64,000 nt of DNA, from contig JAEYHP010000081.1 in NCBI GenBank assembly GCA_023409435.1, forward strand, positions 1-64,000, in the 5' to 3' direction. The notes under the pieces were generated by a model that saw nothing but the letters and a program-made list of their open reading frames with translations, ran no database searches and had not been told where the DNA came from. This DNA is from Bacillota bacterium (GTDB taxonomy: Bacteria; Bacillota; Clostridia; Christensenellales; CAG-138). Each line of letters starts with the position of its first letter. The first letter of the stretch is position 1. Below, piece by piece: positions 8,424 through 16,365 of this stretch. Both the position numbers and the translations under genes were made by a program.

Positions 8424-9143
8424 CTATCCCAGGTACGCCTCCTTCACCATATCATTTTCCAAAAGTTCTGCGCCCGTACCACTCAATACTACGCTGCCTG
8501 TCTGGAGCACATACGCGCGGTCTGAAATCTTCAGCGCCTTTTTCGCGTTCTGTTCCACCAGCAGGATCGTGATGCCCGCCGCATTCAGCTGCCGGATGGA
8601 ATCGAATATCTGCCGCACCAGCATGGGCGCAAGGCCCATACTAGGCTCATCCATCAGCAGCGTTTCAGGCTCGCCCATCAACGCCCGGCCAATCGCAAGC
8701 ATCTGCTGCTCCCCGCCCGAAAGCGTGCCGCCGCGCTGTTTTCTGCGTTCTTTGAGCCGCGGAAACACGCTGAACACGCGCTCCTTGCTTGCTATGATGC
8801 GCTTGCTGTCCGTAAAGCGGAACGCGCCCATCTCCAGATTTTCCTCCACCGTCATGGCGGGAAATATCTTTCTGCCTTCGGGCACATGCGCAATGCCGCG
8901 CTCCACCACCTCATGTGCGGGGAGCTTGCTGATCACCTCGCCTTTGTAGGTGATTTCCCCTTCCTGCGGCTTAAGCTGGGAGGAAATGGTCTTTAATGTC
9001 GTCGTCTTGCCCGCGCCGTTGGAGCCGATCAGCGTGACGATCTCGCCTTTCTTTACCTCAAAGGAAACCTCGCGCAGCGCGCAGATTTTGTTATAATACG
9101 TGCTCACGCCGGAAAGCGTAAGGATTGTCTGCTTTTCTTCCAT
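8424..9143 (-). CDS. livF: Branched-chain amino acid ABC transporter ATPase LivF
   Basis: A 239-residue ATPase with Walker A GSNGAGKTTT, signature LSGGEQQMLAIGRAL, Walker B TLLMDEPSMGLAP and the H-loop LLVEQNA. The GLAP and VEQNA variants are diagnostic for LivF among ABC ATPases. It is the last gene of the livJ-H-M-G-F operon and, with LivG, powers uptake of leucine, isoleucine and valine or related amino acids and amides. Confidence 0.95.
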   Translation of the reverse strand: MEEKQTILTLSGVSTYYNKICALREVSFEVKKGEIVTLIGSNGAGKTTTLKTISSQLKPQEGEITYKGEVISKLPAHEVVERGIAHVPEGRKIFPAMTVEENLEMGAFRFTDSKRIIASKERVFSVFPRLKERRKQRGGTLSGGEQQMLAIGRALMGEPETLLMDEPSMGLAPMLVRQIFDSIRQLNAAGITILLVEQNAKKALKISDRAYVLQTGSVVLSGTGAELLENDMVKEAYLG

Positions 9144-9154
9144 GCCCGGCCCCC

Positions 9155-9925
9155 TTATTCGTCCTCGTCGTCGCCCAGATATGCTGCAATCACCTTTTCA
9201 TCGCTTCGGATCTCATCGGGTGTGCCGTCCGCAATCTTGACGCCGTAATTGAACACGGCGATCCTGTCCGAAAGCCCCATCACGAGCTTCATGTCGTGCT
9301 CAATAAGCAGTATGGTATGCCCAAGCTCATCCCGGAGGCGGACGATAAAATTCTTCATCTCTTCCGTTTCCCTGGGGTTCAGCCCTGCCGCCGGTTCGTC
9401 GAGAAGCAGGAGCTTCGGTTCAATCGCAAGCGCCCGGGCAATCTCAAGCCGCCGCTGGTCGCCATACGGCAAATTTTTTGCTAGCTCGTTTTCTTTGCCT
9501 GCAAGCCCCACGTATTTAAGCAGCTCCACTGCGCGCTCGTACTGCGCCTTTTCTTCCTGCTTCATACGCGCGGTGGATGCGACAATATCAAACAGGTTCG
9601 CTTTCATGTGCATATTGCGCGCCACCAAAATGTTTTCCACCGTCAGCATGTTCGAAAACAGGCGAATATTCTGAAACGTCCGCGCAACCCTGCACAGCGC
9701 CACCTTTTCCGGCGTAAGCCTGGTGAGCCGCTGCCCGTCGAAGCGTATGGAGCCTTCATCCGGTGCATAATACCCGCTGATCATGTTGAAAAACGTCGTC
9801 TTGCCCGCGCCGTTGGGGCCGATCACGCTTACGATCTGCCTGCTTTCCATTGAGAAATCTACGCTGTCTATCGCTGTCAGGCCGCCAAACGTCTTGGTCA
9901 GCGCCTTTACTTCCAGCAATGCCAT
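9155..9925 (-). CDS. livG: Branched-chain amino acid ABC transporter ATPase LivG
   Basis: A 256-residue ATPase: LTKTFGGLTAIDSVDF, Walker A GPNGAGKTTFFN, the LivG-typical ARTFQNIRLF segment, signature LPYGDQRRLEIARAL and Walker B LLLLDEPAAGLNP, H-loop LLIEHDM. ATG 9925 is selected, with GGAGGGT 6 bases upstream; the TTG 6 bases farther out is weaker. It lies 11 bases from livF. A 180-base hairpin-rich gap separates it from livM, which is unusual inside a liv operon. Confidence 0.95.
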   Translation of the reverse strand: MALLEVKALTKTFGGLTAIDSVDFSMESRQIVSVIGPNGAGKTTFFNMISGYYAPDEGSIRFDGQRLTRLTPEKVALCRVARTFQNIRLFSNMLTVENILVARNMHMKANLFDIVASTARMKQEEKAQYERAVELLKYVGLAGKENELAKNLPYGDQRRLEIARALAIEPKLLLLDEPAAGLNPRETEEMKNFIVRLRDELGHTILLIEHDMKLVMGLSDRIAVFNYGVKIADGTPDEIRSDEKVIAAYLGDDEDE

Positions 9926-9950
9926 GTGCAACCCTCCAGTTTACGGTTGG

Positions 9951-10105
9951 AACGATGGGGACGCTGTCCCCATATCCTTGCCAAAGGGACACGTCCCTTT
10001 GGAATCCCAAACCAATCTATCATTTTTACCTTGTTTAAAACTTTTCCGGGATTCCAAAGGGGTGTTACACCCCTTTGGTGGAGGTCTGGAGGCAAAGCCT
10101 CCAGC
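9951..10105. repeat. Hairpin cassette inside the liv operon
   Basis: Four palindromes in order: TGGGGACGCTGTCCCCA, CCAAAGGGACACGTCCC-TTTGG, CCAAAGGGGTG-TTACACCCCTTTGG and CTGGAGGCAAAGCCTCCAG. It occupies almost the entire gap between livM and livG, so the hairpins would be present in the polycistronic mRNA. Confidence 0.8.
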
Positions 10106-10110
10106 GTCCA

Positions 10111-11373
10111 TCATTCCGTCTCGGTCGTTTCCGCCCGCGCCTTTTTCCCGCGGAAGAAGTTTTTGATATAGCGCATGCTCCGCTGCGCGGGCAAAAAGCC
10201 CTGCGGGCGGAAGATGCACATCAGTATCAGGATCAGCCCAAACACCATTTTCTCATATTTTGCTGGGTCCAGCTGGGAGGGAATGGTGAGTATGCCCGTG
10301 GCCGAAAGCTGGGTAAGGAACGAGGAGACCTCCTTCAATACATGCAGCTGCAGCAGTATGACCGCGACAGCGCCCAGTACCACGCCGGAAATATTGCCCA
10401 TGCCGCCCATGATCACCATGGCAAGTATGCCGATCGACTCCATGAATCCAAAGCTGGAAGGATCAATAAATGTCTGCTTGGAGGCGAAAAACACACCCAT
10501 CATGCCTGCAAGCCCCGCGCCCAGCGAGAACGCCAGAAGCTTCATCTTTACTACCGGTATGCCCATGGTCTTTGCGGCAAGCTCATCCTCCCGGATAGCG
10601 GCAAACGCGCGCCCGATGCGGGAATTGTTGATGCGCCGCACGCAGAGCACCGTAAGCCCAAGGAGTATGAGCACGATAAAATAGAAATGGATGGGCTGGT
10701 TGAGTTCAATGCCAAACAGCTTGGGCGGCTCGATCGGCGTAATGCCGCGCGGGCCGTTTGTAAGGTTGATGGGTTTATCCAGATTATTAAACAGGATACG
10801 GATAATTTCAGCAAACCCCAGCGTCACAATGGCAAGATAATCCCCCTTGAGCCTGAGTACCGGCAGCCCCAGCAGGAAGCCGACCAGCGCCGATACACCG
10901 AAGCCCAGTATCAGAAACAGCCAGAAAAAGTTGCCGGACACGGGGAACAGCTCAGTTCCCGCTGAAATGAAGTTGTTTGCCTGCGTGGAAGCGAATATGG
11001 CGTAAGAGTACGCGCCCACCGCGTAAAACGCCACATACCCAAGGTTTAATAGCCCCGCAAAACCGACCACGATATTCAGCCCGATCGCCAGTATGGCATA
11101 GATGCCGATCTGGGTCACGATATCCTGATAATAGCCGTTATTGAGCCCTACAACAGGCATAATTGCAAGCAGGTCCACAAGGCCGATCATAAGTTTCCAC
11201 TTTTTTTCGATCAGCGTGCTCCGGTAGAGTACCAGCAGCGAAAGCAGGAACAGCACGAACACGATGCCGTTCCGGCTGAACACCAGAAACAGCGCGGGCG
11301 TGATAAGTACGAACAGAAGCTGCGCCAGCTTTGTCCTGGAGAATTGCAGCAGATTCTTAAATAACCCTTTCAT
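10111..11373 (-). CDS. livM: Branched-chain amino acid ABC transporter permease LivM
   Basis: A 420-residue membrane protein with about ten helices and the LivM core motifs GLNIVVGFAGLLNLGYVAFYAVGAY (quoted here as GLNIVVGFAGLLN and LGYVAFYAVGAY) near residues 100-125, plus the EAA-type loop GRAFAAIREDELAAKTMGI that contacts the ATPase. An N-terminal extension of about 80 residues, with two extra hydrophobic stretches, is longer than in E. coli-like short forms. It pairs with LivH, encoded 3 bases upstream. Confidence 0.95.
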   Translation of the reverse strand: MKGLFKNLLQFSRTKLAQLLFVLITPALFLVFSRNGIVFVLFLLSLLVLYRSTLIEKKWKLMIGLVDLLAIMPVVGLNNGYYQDIVTQIGIYAILAIGLNIVVGFAGLLNLGYVAFYAVGAYSYAIFASTQANNFISAGTELFPVSGNFFWLFLILGFGVSALVGFLLGLPVLRLKGDYLAIVTLGFAEIIRILFNNLDKPINLTNGPRGITPIEPPKLFGIELNQPIHFYFIVLILLGLTVLCVRRINNSRIGRAFAAIREDELAAKTMGIPVVKMKLLAFSLGAGLAGMMGVFFASKQTFIDPSSFGFMESIGILAMVIMGGMGNISGVVLGAVAVILLQLHVLKEVSSFLTQLSATGILTIPSQLDPAKYEKMVFGLILILMCIFRPQGFLPAQRSMRYIKNFFRGKKARAETTETE

Positions 11374-11376
11374 ATG

Positions 11377-12336
11377 CTACACCTTCTCTCCCGCGGGCTT
11401 GCCCAACAGGCCGCTGGGCTTGAATATGAGTATGAGTATGAGTACGGCAAACGCGAACACATCCTTATACTCCGATCCAAACATGCCGCCGGTGAGCGCG
11501 CCTAACGTCGCGGCGCCCAATACCTCCAGCAGTCCCATTACAATGCCGCCGATCATCGCGCCCGGTATGGAGCCGATGCCGCCGAATACCGCCGCCGTGA
11601 ACGCCTTCATGCCCAGAATATAACCGACATACGGGTGAATGAGCGTATACTGCACGGAAAATAGTGTGCCCGCAGCACCCCCCATGCCCGCGCCGATCAG
11701 GAATGTAAGAGAAATCACGCGGTTGACGTTGATGCCCATCAGCTCCGCCGTGCTTCTGTCCTGCGCGCAGGCACGCATGGCCTTGCCCCATTTGTGTTTG
11801 GTCACAAACAGGTGCAGCGCAAGCATGATAAGAATGGCGATACCGAATATGTAGAGCACCTTTTCAGGCAGCTTTACCCCGCCCGGCAGCGTGAACTCGC
11901 GCTGGAACAGCAGCGGCGTGGAAAGATAAAACGCGTTCTTCCACAGCCCCTCCACCAGGCGCACAAAATCCTGCAGAAAAAAGGATACTCCGATTGCGGA
12001 GATAAACGGCACCAGCTTGGGCGCGCCGCGCAGGGGCTTATAGGCAATGCGTTCAATGAACACGCCCAGCGTTCCGCTGAACACCATTGCGATCAGTATT
12101 GAAACAAGCAGCGCGACCGCCGGGGACAGCCCCGGAAGCAACCCCTGGTTCTCCAGAAACAGCAGCACTTCCGTTCCGGCAAACGCGCCGAACATGAAAA
12201 TTTCGCTGTGCGCGAAATTGATGAATTCCAATATACCATATACCATGGTATAGCCCAATGCGACGATCGCGTATACAAACCCGAGCGTCAGGCCATCCAT
12301 AAGCAATTGCGGAAGCATGGATGCGATCTGGTCCAT
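11377..12336 (-). CDS. livH: Branched-chain amino acid ABC transporter permease LivH
   Basis: A 319-residue permease with eight or so helices and the LivH motifs GLTLGFVYAIVALGYTMVYG and MRACAQDRSTAELMGINVNR (the cytoplasmic coupling loop), then GGIGSIPGAMIGG. ATG 12336 is chosen: it has AAAGGTCGAG upstream and matches the usual family start MLPQLLMDGLTLG, whereas the open frame extending back to 12486 runs through a hairpin repeat and lacks family sequence. Confidence 0.95.
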   Translation of the reverse strand: MDQIASMLPQLLMDGLTLGFVYAIVALGYTMVYGILEFINFAHSEIFMFGAFAGTEVLLFLENQGLLPGLSPAVALLVSILIAMVFSGTLGVFIERIAYKPLRGAPKLVPFISAIGVSFFLQDFVRLVEGLWKNAFYLSTPLLFQREFTLPGGVKLPEKVLYIFGIAILIMLALHLFVTKHKWGKAMRACAQDRSTAELMGINVNRVISLTFLIGAGMGGAAGTLFSVQYTLIHPYVGYILGMKAFTAAVFGGIGSIPGAMIGGIVMGLLEVLGAATLGALTGGMFGSEYKDVFAFAVLILILIFKPSGLLGKPAGEKV

Positions 12337-12440
12337 TCGGTTCTCGACCTTTCCGTATGAGGTACGTTGCTTTTCTTTCCATTCAAAGAATAACAACAAA
12401 AAAACGCAGGAGAATACAGGAGTAATGTGAAGTATTCTAT

Positions 12441-12478
12441 GGAGGGGTCGTGGGGGCGCTTCCCCCACAACCCCTGAA
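12441..12478. repeat. Short hairpin cassette between livJ and livH
   Basis: GTGGGGGCGCTTCCCCCAC flanked by GGGGTCGT and ACAACCCC forms one extended hairpin. It belongs to the family of cassettes described at 8203 and lies in the livJ-livH spacer. Confidence 0.65.
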
Positions 12479-12488
12479 AGAGACAAGC

Positions 12489-13661
12489 TTACTTCAGGAA
12501 ATCGCCCGCCGGAACGGCCTTGACCATGGTAGCGGGATAGGCGTTGACGTCGAAGCGGGAAACGTAAATAACGCCTTCGAGGTTATCGCCCTTCTCATTG
12601 TAGGTAACGGTGGTGGCAATGCCGATAAACCCGCTGGTGGCGGCAATCGCATCAGTCACCTGGGTACGGTCGGGTTTTTTGCCGCCGTTGGCTTCAATGG
12701 CGCTCTTGATACCGTTGAGGGCAACGTTCATCGCGTCATAGCCATAGAAGGCGTACCCTTCGGGTCTCTTTTTGAACTTCTCTTCATACTTTGCCACAAA
12801 CGCCGCGCCTTCAGGCGTGCCGGAAGCGTCGGCTGCGGTGGAGGTATAAAGCGCGCCCACTACGGCATCGCCCGCGATGTTGGCGAGTTCTGCGCTGTCC
12901 AGACCATCGGGGCCCATGAACTTGACGTTAATGCCCTTCTGTGCAAGCTGCTTGATGAGCAGCGCGCCTTCGGGATACATGCCGCCAAAATATACGGCTT
13001 CCGCCCCGGACGCGCGTACTTTTTCTTCCACAGCGGAGAAGTCGCTTTCACCGGGCGTGATGCCTTCATTGCCAAGGACCTGGCCGCCGATATTGGCAAA
13101 GTGCTTGCTGAATTCATCCGCAACGCCCTGCCCGTAAGTCGTCTTATCGTTGATGACGAATACGCTCTTCACGCCGGCTTCATTGAACATGTACTCGGCG
13201 CCGGCGGGCCCCTGCCCATCGTCTCGCGCACAGATGCGGGTTACATTTTTCAGGCCGCGCTCCGTCACATCCACCGCGGTGTTGGCCGGCGAAACCATGG
13301 CGAGGTTCTTTTCCGCGTACACTTCGGAAGAAGGAATTGCGACGCCGGAGTTGAGGTGGCCTACCACAGCCAGAATATCCTCATCCAGTATCATCTTCCG
13401 GGCGACGCTGACGCCCACCTTGGGGTCTGCCTGGTCATCCTGCGGCGCGAGCTGCAGCGTAAAGCCCAACGCCTTGAACTCTTCTATGCGTTCTTCCAGC
13501 GCCATCTGCGCGCCGTTCTTGATTGCCTCGCCCATTGCGGCCTGCGAGCCGGAAAGGGGAGAGACACTTGCCACTTTGATGACGTTGCCCCCGCTTGAGC
13601 AGCCGGAAAGCATGCCAACAAGCAGTATTGCCGTGAGCAGCCACACAACCGTCTTCTTCAT
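12489..13661 (-). CDS. livJ: Branched-chain amino acid ABC substrate-binding lipoprotein LivJ
   Basis: A 390-residue periplasmic-type binding protein anchored as a lipoprotein: KK, hydrophobic stretch, then the lipobox LSGC at about residues 18-21. The mature part has family I leucine-binding fold features (VASVSPLSGSQAAMGEAIKNGAQMALEE, quoted as SPLSGSQAAMGEAIKNGA; VVGHLNSGVAIPSSEVY; MVSPANTA). ATG 13661 has GGAGGA 9 bases upstream. It is the first gene of the liv operon and binds the amino acid outside the membrane for LivHM. Confidence 0.95.
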   Translation of the reverse strand: MKKTVVWLLTAILLVGMLSGCSSGGNVIKVASVSPLSGSQAAMGEAIKNGAQMALEERIEEFKALGFTLQLAPQDDQADPKVGVSVARKMILDEDILAVVGHLNSGVAIPSSEVYAEKNLAMVSPANTAVDVTERGLKNVTRICARDDGQGPAGAEYMFNEAGVKSVFVINDKTTYGQGVADEFSKHFANIGGQVLGNEGITPGESDFSAVEEKVRASGAEAVYFGGMYPEGALLIKQLAQKGINVKFMGPDGLDSAELANIAGDAVVGALYTSTAADASGTPEGAAFVAKYEEKFKKRPEGYAFYGYDAMNVALNGIKSAIEANGGKKPDRTQVTDAIAATSGFIGIATTVTYNEKGDNLEGVIYVSRFDVNAYPATMVKAVPAGDFLK

Positions 13662-13742
13662 ATAAGAAAATCCTCCTTTATATTGCTTGCGGCCGGTTGC
13701 AGCGGCGCGCAATGCTTACGGCGGCCTTCGGGCGGGGGAATG

Positions 13743-13781
13743 AAAAAAGCTTCCGGCAGGCAAAAAGATGCCTTCGGAAGC
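13743..13781 (-). terminator. Intrinsic terminator in the livJ leader
   Basis: On the minus strand GCTTCCG-AAGGCA pairs with TGCCTG-CCGGAAGC, followed by TTTTTT. It lies between the candidate livJ promoter (start near 13808) and the livJ ATG (13661), so it would end transcripts early unless bypassed; candidate attenuator. Confidence 0.65.
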
Positions 13782-13814
13782 GACATTGCTTCATACTATA
13801 AATGAATATTGCTC

Positions 13815-13843
13815 ATTCTACTGCATGGATATGTGCCTGTCAA
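13815..13843 (-). promoter_or_regulatory. livJHMGF promoter
   Basis: Minus strand: TTGACA (13838-13843), 17-bp spacer, TAGAAT (13815-13820). Leader of about 147 bases to livJ, containing an intrinsic terminator. Confidence 0.75.
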
Positions 13844-13954
13844 GCGCTTTGTGTCGATGAAATGAAATTTTGGTGAAATAAACTTGCAAAACAATGAATC
13901 AGCCGAAAAAAAAGGCTTGCCATTTATCTCTTCCTTGCCTTCTTCCGGCTCTTT

Positions 13955-13995
13955 ATGCCTCAAAACCGCTTCCAAAATGAAGCGGTTTGAGGCAT
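13955..13995. other. Long hairpin upstream of dnaA
   Basis: ATGCCTCAAAACCGCTTC and GAAGCGGTTTGAGGCAT pair across a 6-base loop with a single bulged base. No T-run follows on either strand, so it is not an ordinary terminator. It sits between the divergent liv and dnaA promoters. The rest of the 13662-14247 gap holds the liv leader, the dnaA promoter and a DnaA box. Confidence 0.7.
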
Positions 13996-14093
13996 CTTCA
14001 TTTCCATTGGTTCAATCCTCTCAAAGAAACGGACGGGAATCCTTTAAGCGGCGGTTTTCCAGTGGTTTGGCGCGATTGGAATCAGACTGGAAC

Positions 14094-14122
14094 TTGTTTT
14101 TGCGGATTTGATTTGTTATTAT
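14094..14122 (+). promoter_or_regulatory. dnaA promoter
   Basis: TTGTTT (14094-14099), 17-bp spacer, TATTAT (14117-14122). This leaves a leader of about 120 bases before the dnaA ATG. Confidence 0.65.
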
Positions 14123-14194
14123 AGTGAGATAGAATATATGGTACAAGCTCGAGGTTGCGTATCCGCTTAAGGCGGATATTTTTCGCGTGGTGAA

Positions 14195-14203
14195 TTATAC
14201 ACA
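14195..14203 (+). promoter_or_regulatory. DnaA box in the dnaA leader
   Basis: TTATACACA matches TTATNCACA exactly and lies 45 bases before the dnaA start, a classic autoregulation position. Confidence 0.65.
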
Positions 14204-14247
14204 GCAATCCGGGTACCGGCGGACGAAGTAAAGGATGGGGGAGCGGA

Positions 14248-15561
14248 ATGGATCAGGCAAAGGCGGTATGGACGCGTACCTGCGAACTGTTGAAGGCAGA
14301 GGTGAACGGCATCAGCTACAATACCTTTATCGATGTATTGGCGCCGCTTGCTATTTCCGGAAATTCGCTCGTGCTGTGTTCGCCCAACGAAATGATTCAG
14401 TCCACCATCGAAAAATATTACATTGCCACCATCCGCGCATGCGCCGCGCAGGTCTCCGAAGGCATAGATACCGTTACCGTCGTGCCACCCAGCGAGCGCG
14501 GCCTCTATGTTAAGGACGATACCAACGATTACAGCTACTGCAACCTGTTTGCAAAATATACGTTCAATACATTCGTCATCGGCGGCTCCAATTACTTTGC
14601 GCACGCCGCAGCCCTTGCCGTGGCGCAGAACCCCGCCCGCTCCTACAACCCTCTCTTCCTCTACGGCGGCGTGGGTCTTGGGAAAACGCATCTGATGCAT
14701 GCCATCGGCCACCATGTGCGTGAAAACAATTCGCGCGCCCGCGTCATGTATGTCACAAGCGAGACGTTCACCAACGAAATGATACAGTCCATCTCCACCA
14801 ACCGCAACAAGGAATTCCGCAACCGCTACCGCAACGCGGACGTCCTGATGGTGGACGATATTCAGTTTATCGCGCGCAAAGAGGGTGTGCAGGAGGAGTT
14901 CTTCCATACCTTCAACGCGCTCCATACCGCCAACAAGCAGATCGTGATCTCCTCGGATAAACCTCCACGCGAAATCGCGCAGCTGGAAGAGCGCTTAAGG
15001 TCCCGCTTCGAATGGGGCCTCATTGCGGACATCCAGCCGCCGGACCTTGAAACGCGCATCGCGATTTTAAAGCGCCGCGCCGAAGAGGAAAAAATGCATG
15101 TGCCGGACAGCGTATTGGAATATATCGCTGAGCGCGTGCAGTCTAACATCCGCGAGCTTGAAGGTTTATTGACCCGCGTCATCGCCTACGCGCAGTTTAA
15201 CCGCATGGTGCTGGACATGCACGTCGCCGCCACCGCATTAAAGGACATGCTTCCTAATGACGCTCCGCGCATTTTGACGCCCTCTCTCATTCAGGAAACC
15301 GTGGCCGCTTATTACGGCCTGCCCGTAGAGTCGTTCTCCGCTAAGCGCAGGGATCAGGAAGTCGCCTTCCCGCGTCAGGTCGCCATGTACCTGTCCCGCT
15401 GCATGACCGACTGGAGCTTGCCCAAGATCGGCGACGCGTTCGGCGGGCGCAACCATACCACCGTCATGCATGCACATGAAAAAATAACCGAGCAAATAAA
15501 GAGCGACCCCACTCTTTCCGCTACCATCGCGGATTTGAAAAAACGGTTGATTTCGAACTGA
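14248..15561 (+). CDS. dnaA: Chromosomal replication initiator DnaA
   Basis: A 437-residue initiator. Domain I spans residues 1-80; domain II is nearly absent; domain III (AAA+) has YTFNTFVIGGSNYFAHAAA, Walker A GGVGLGKTH (about 140-148) and Walker B VLMVDDIQFI (about 194-203), with the sensor segment VISSDKPPREI; domain IV binds DNA through PRQVAMYLSR and the signature FGGRNHTTVMHAHEKI near the end. The ATG follows GGGGGAGCGG. It assembles on the DnaA boxes downstream and melts the origin. The upstream neighbour is the liv operon, not rpmH as in most Firmicutes. Confidence 0.99.
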   Translation: MDQAKAVWTRTCELLKAEVNGISYNTFIDVLAPLAISGNSLVLCSPNEMIQSTIEKYYIATIRACAAQVSEGIDTVTVVPPSERGLYVKDDTNDYSYCNLFAKYTFNTFVIGGSNYFAHAAALAVAQNPARSYNPLFLYGGVGLGKTHLMHAIGHHVRENNSRARVMYVTSETFTNEMIQSISTNRNKEFRNRYRNADVLMVDDIQFIARKEGVQEEFFHTFNALHTANKQIVISSDKPPREIAQLEERLRSRFEWGLIADIQPPDLETRIAILKRRAEEEKMHVPDSVLEYIAERVQSNIRELEGLLTRVIAYAQFNRMVLDMHVAATALKDMLPNDAPRILTPSLIQETVAAYYGLPVESFSAKRRDQEVAFPRQVAMYLSRCMTDWSLPKIGDAFGGRNHTTVMHAHEKITEQIKSDPTLSATIADLKKRLISN

Positions 15562-15741
15562 GGCTACGGGGATACGTTTCTTTTCTTTCCACGAAAGATC
15601 GGTCGTGCAGCCCTTTAGGCTGCACATCAATCCTTGAAAGATACCCGAATGTACCATTCGGGTGCAAGTAGCAACAGAAAGCGGACATATATCATATCTA
15701 TAATTTATTATATCTGCTGTTGATATAGGTATATAAGACGA

Positions 15742-15801
15742 TGGGATTCCAAAGGGACGTTGTCCCTTTGGCGGAGGTTTGGAGGCAGAGCCTCCATCGT
15801 T
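15742..15801. repeat. Hairpin cassette downstream of dnaA
   Basis: CCAAAGGGACGTTGTCCC-TTTGG followed by TTGGAGGCAGAGCCTCCA. Same architecture as the second half of the cassette at 9951, with stem bases changed on both sides. Confidence 0.75.
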
Positions 15802-16060
15802 CCTATCCTTTTTATTAATTTTTTACGCAATTTTCTCTTTTCCGACATGATTCTTACCGATTATTACTTTGAGGTTTTTACTAAGAACCTTTATAATGAT
15901 ATACAGCGTTGCATATCCACAATCTGTGCACGGGGGATGTGCAAAAAATGTGCCCAGTGTGTACTGTGTGCATGCTGTGTACATCCGGACAAGTTATGCA
16001 TAGCCGTTGCACAAGAAAGCGCACAGGGGATTCTTTTGATTTTGTCTCGCCGCGGACAGG

Positions 16061-16101
16061 TTATGCACACAATGCAGAGCCCCTACTACTACGGCTACTA
16101 C
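16061..16101 (+). promoter_or_regulatory. DnaA box plus DnaA-trio unwinding element
   Basis: A perfect box TTATGCACA (16061-16069) is followed by a short spacer ending GAGCCCC and then TAC trinucleotides: TACTACTAC (16084-16092) and TACTAC (16096-16101). Box, GC-rich step and TAC repeats on the same strand reproduce the basal unwinding layout known from Bacillus subtilis oriC. Confidence 0.7.
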
Positions 16102-16365
16102 ACTCCTATATGATTGAGAGGGGTATGCCCGCGCACGGCTGTGCACAACATTGAGCCTGTGCATAGGCACGGCGAAGATTGCATACGCTTTTCATCGGCG
16201 GCAGCGCAAAATACGAGCAACATTCCGTGCCCTAAATAGTAATTTTCCTTTTTATACTTATATGGTATAAATTAGAATATTATAAGTCATGTTTCGTATA
16301 TGGAGCGCTTGTTGATAACAAAGCGGGAATTATATTGCTTACTTACCTTCAGGAGGATATAACGG

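Larger units (their letters stand above)
15562..16320. other. Replication origin (oriC) between dnaA and dnaN
   Basis: This 804-base gap is AT-rich at its ends and packed with DnaA-box-like 9-mers in the middle: ATATCCACA (15913-15921), TGTGCAAAA (15938-15946), TTATGCATA (15994-16002), TTATGCACA (16061-16069, perfect), TGTGCACAA (16140-16148) and TGTGCATAG (16158-16166), in both orientations. AT-rich stretches at about 15690-15735 and 16230-16300 are possible unwinding or promoter sites. Two hairpins, GTGCAGCC-N5-GGCTGCAC (15605) and CCCGAATG-N3-CATTCGGG (15643), follow dnaA. Small open frames here are not credible genes. Confidence 0.9.

Noticed and set aside
12337..12486. In-frame extension of LivH
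   Set aside because: Runs through a hairpin cassette; the ATG at 12336 has an RBS and fits the family start.
12450..13598. 382-codon open frame antisense to livJ
   Set aside because: GC-rich third-position shadow of livJ; no RBS or family sequence.
13884..14111. 75-codon open frame upstream of dnaA
   Set aside because: Covers a long hairpin and the dnaA promoter; no RBS.
15760..16154. Two overlapping open frames in oriC
   Set aside because: Built from DnaA boxes and a hairpin cassette; Cys-rich, low-complexity translation and no RBS.
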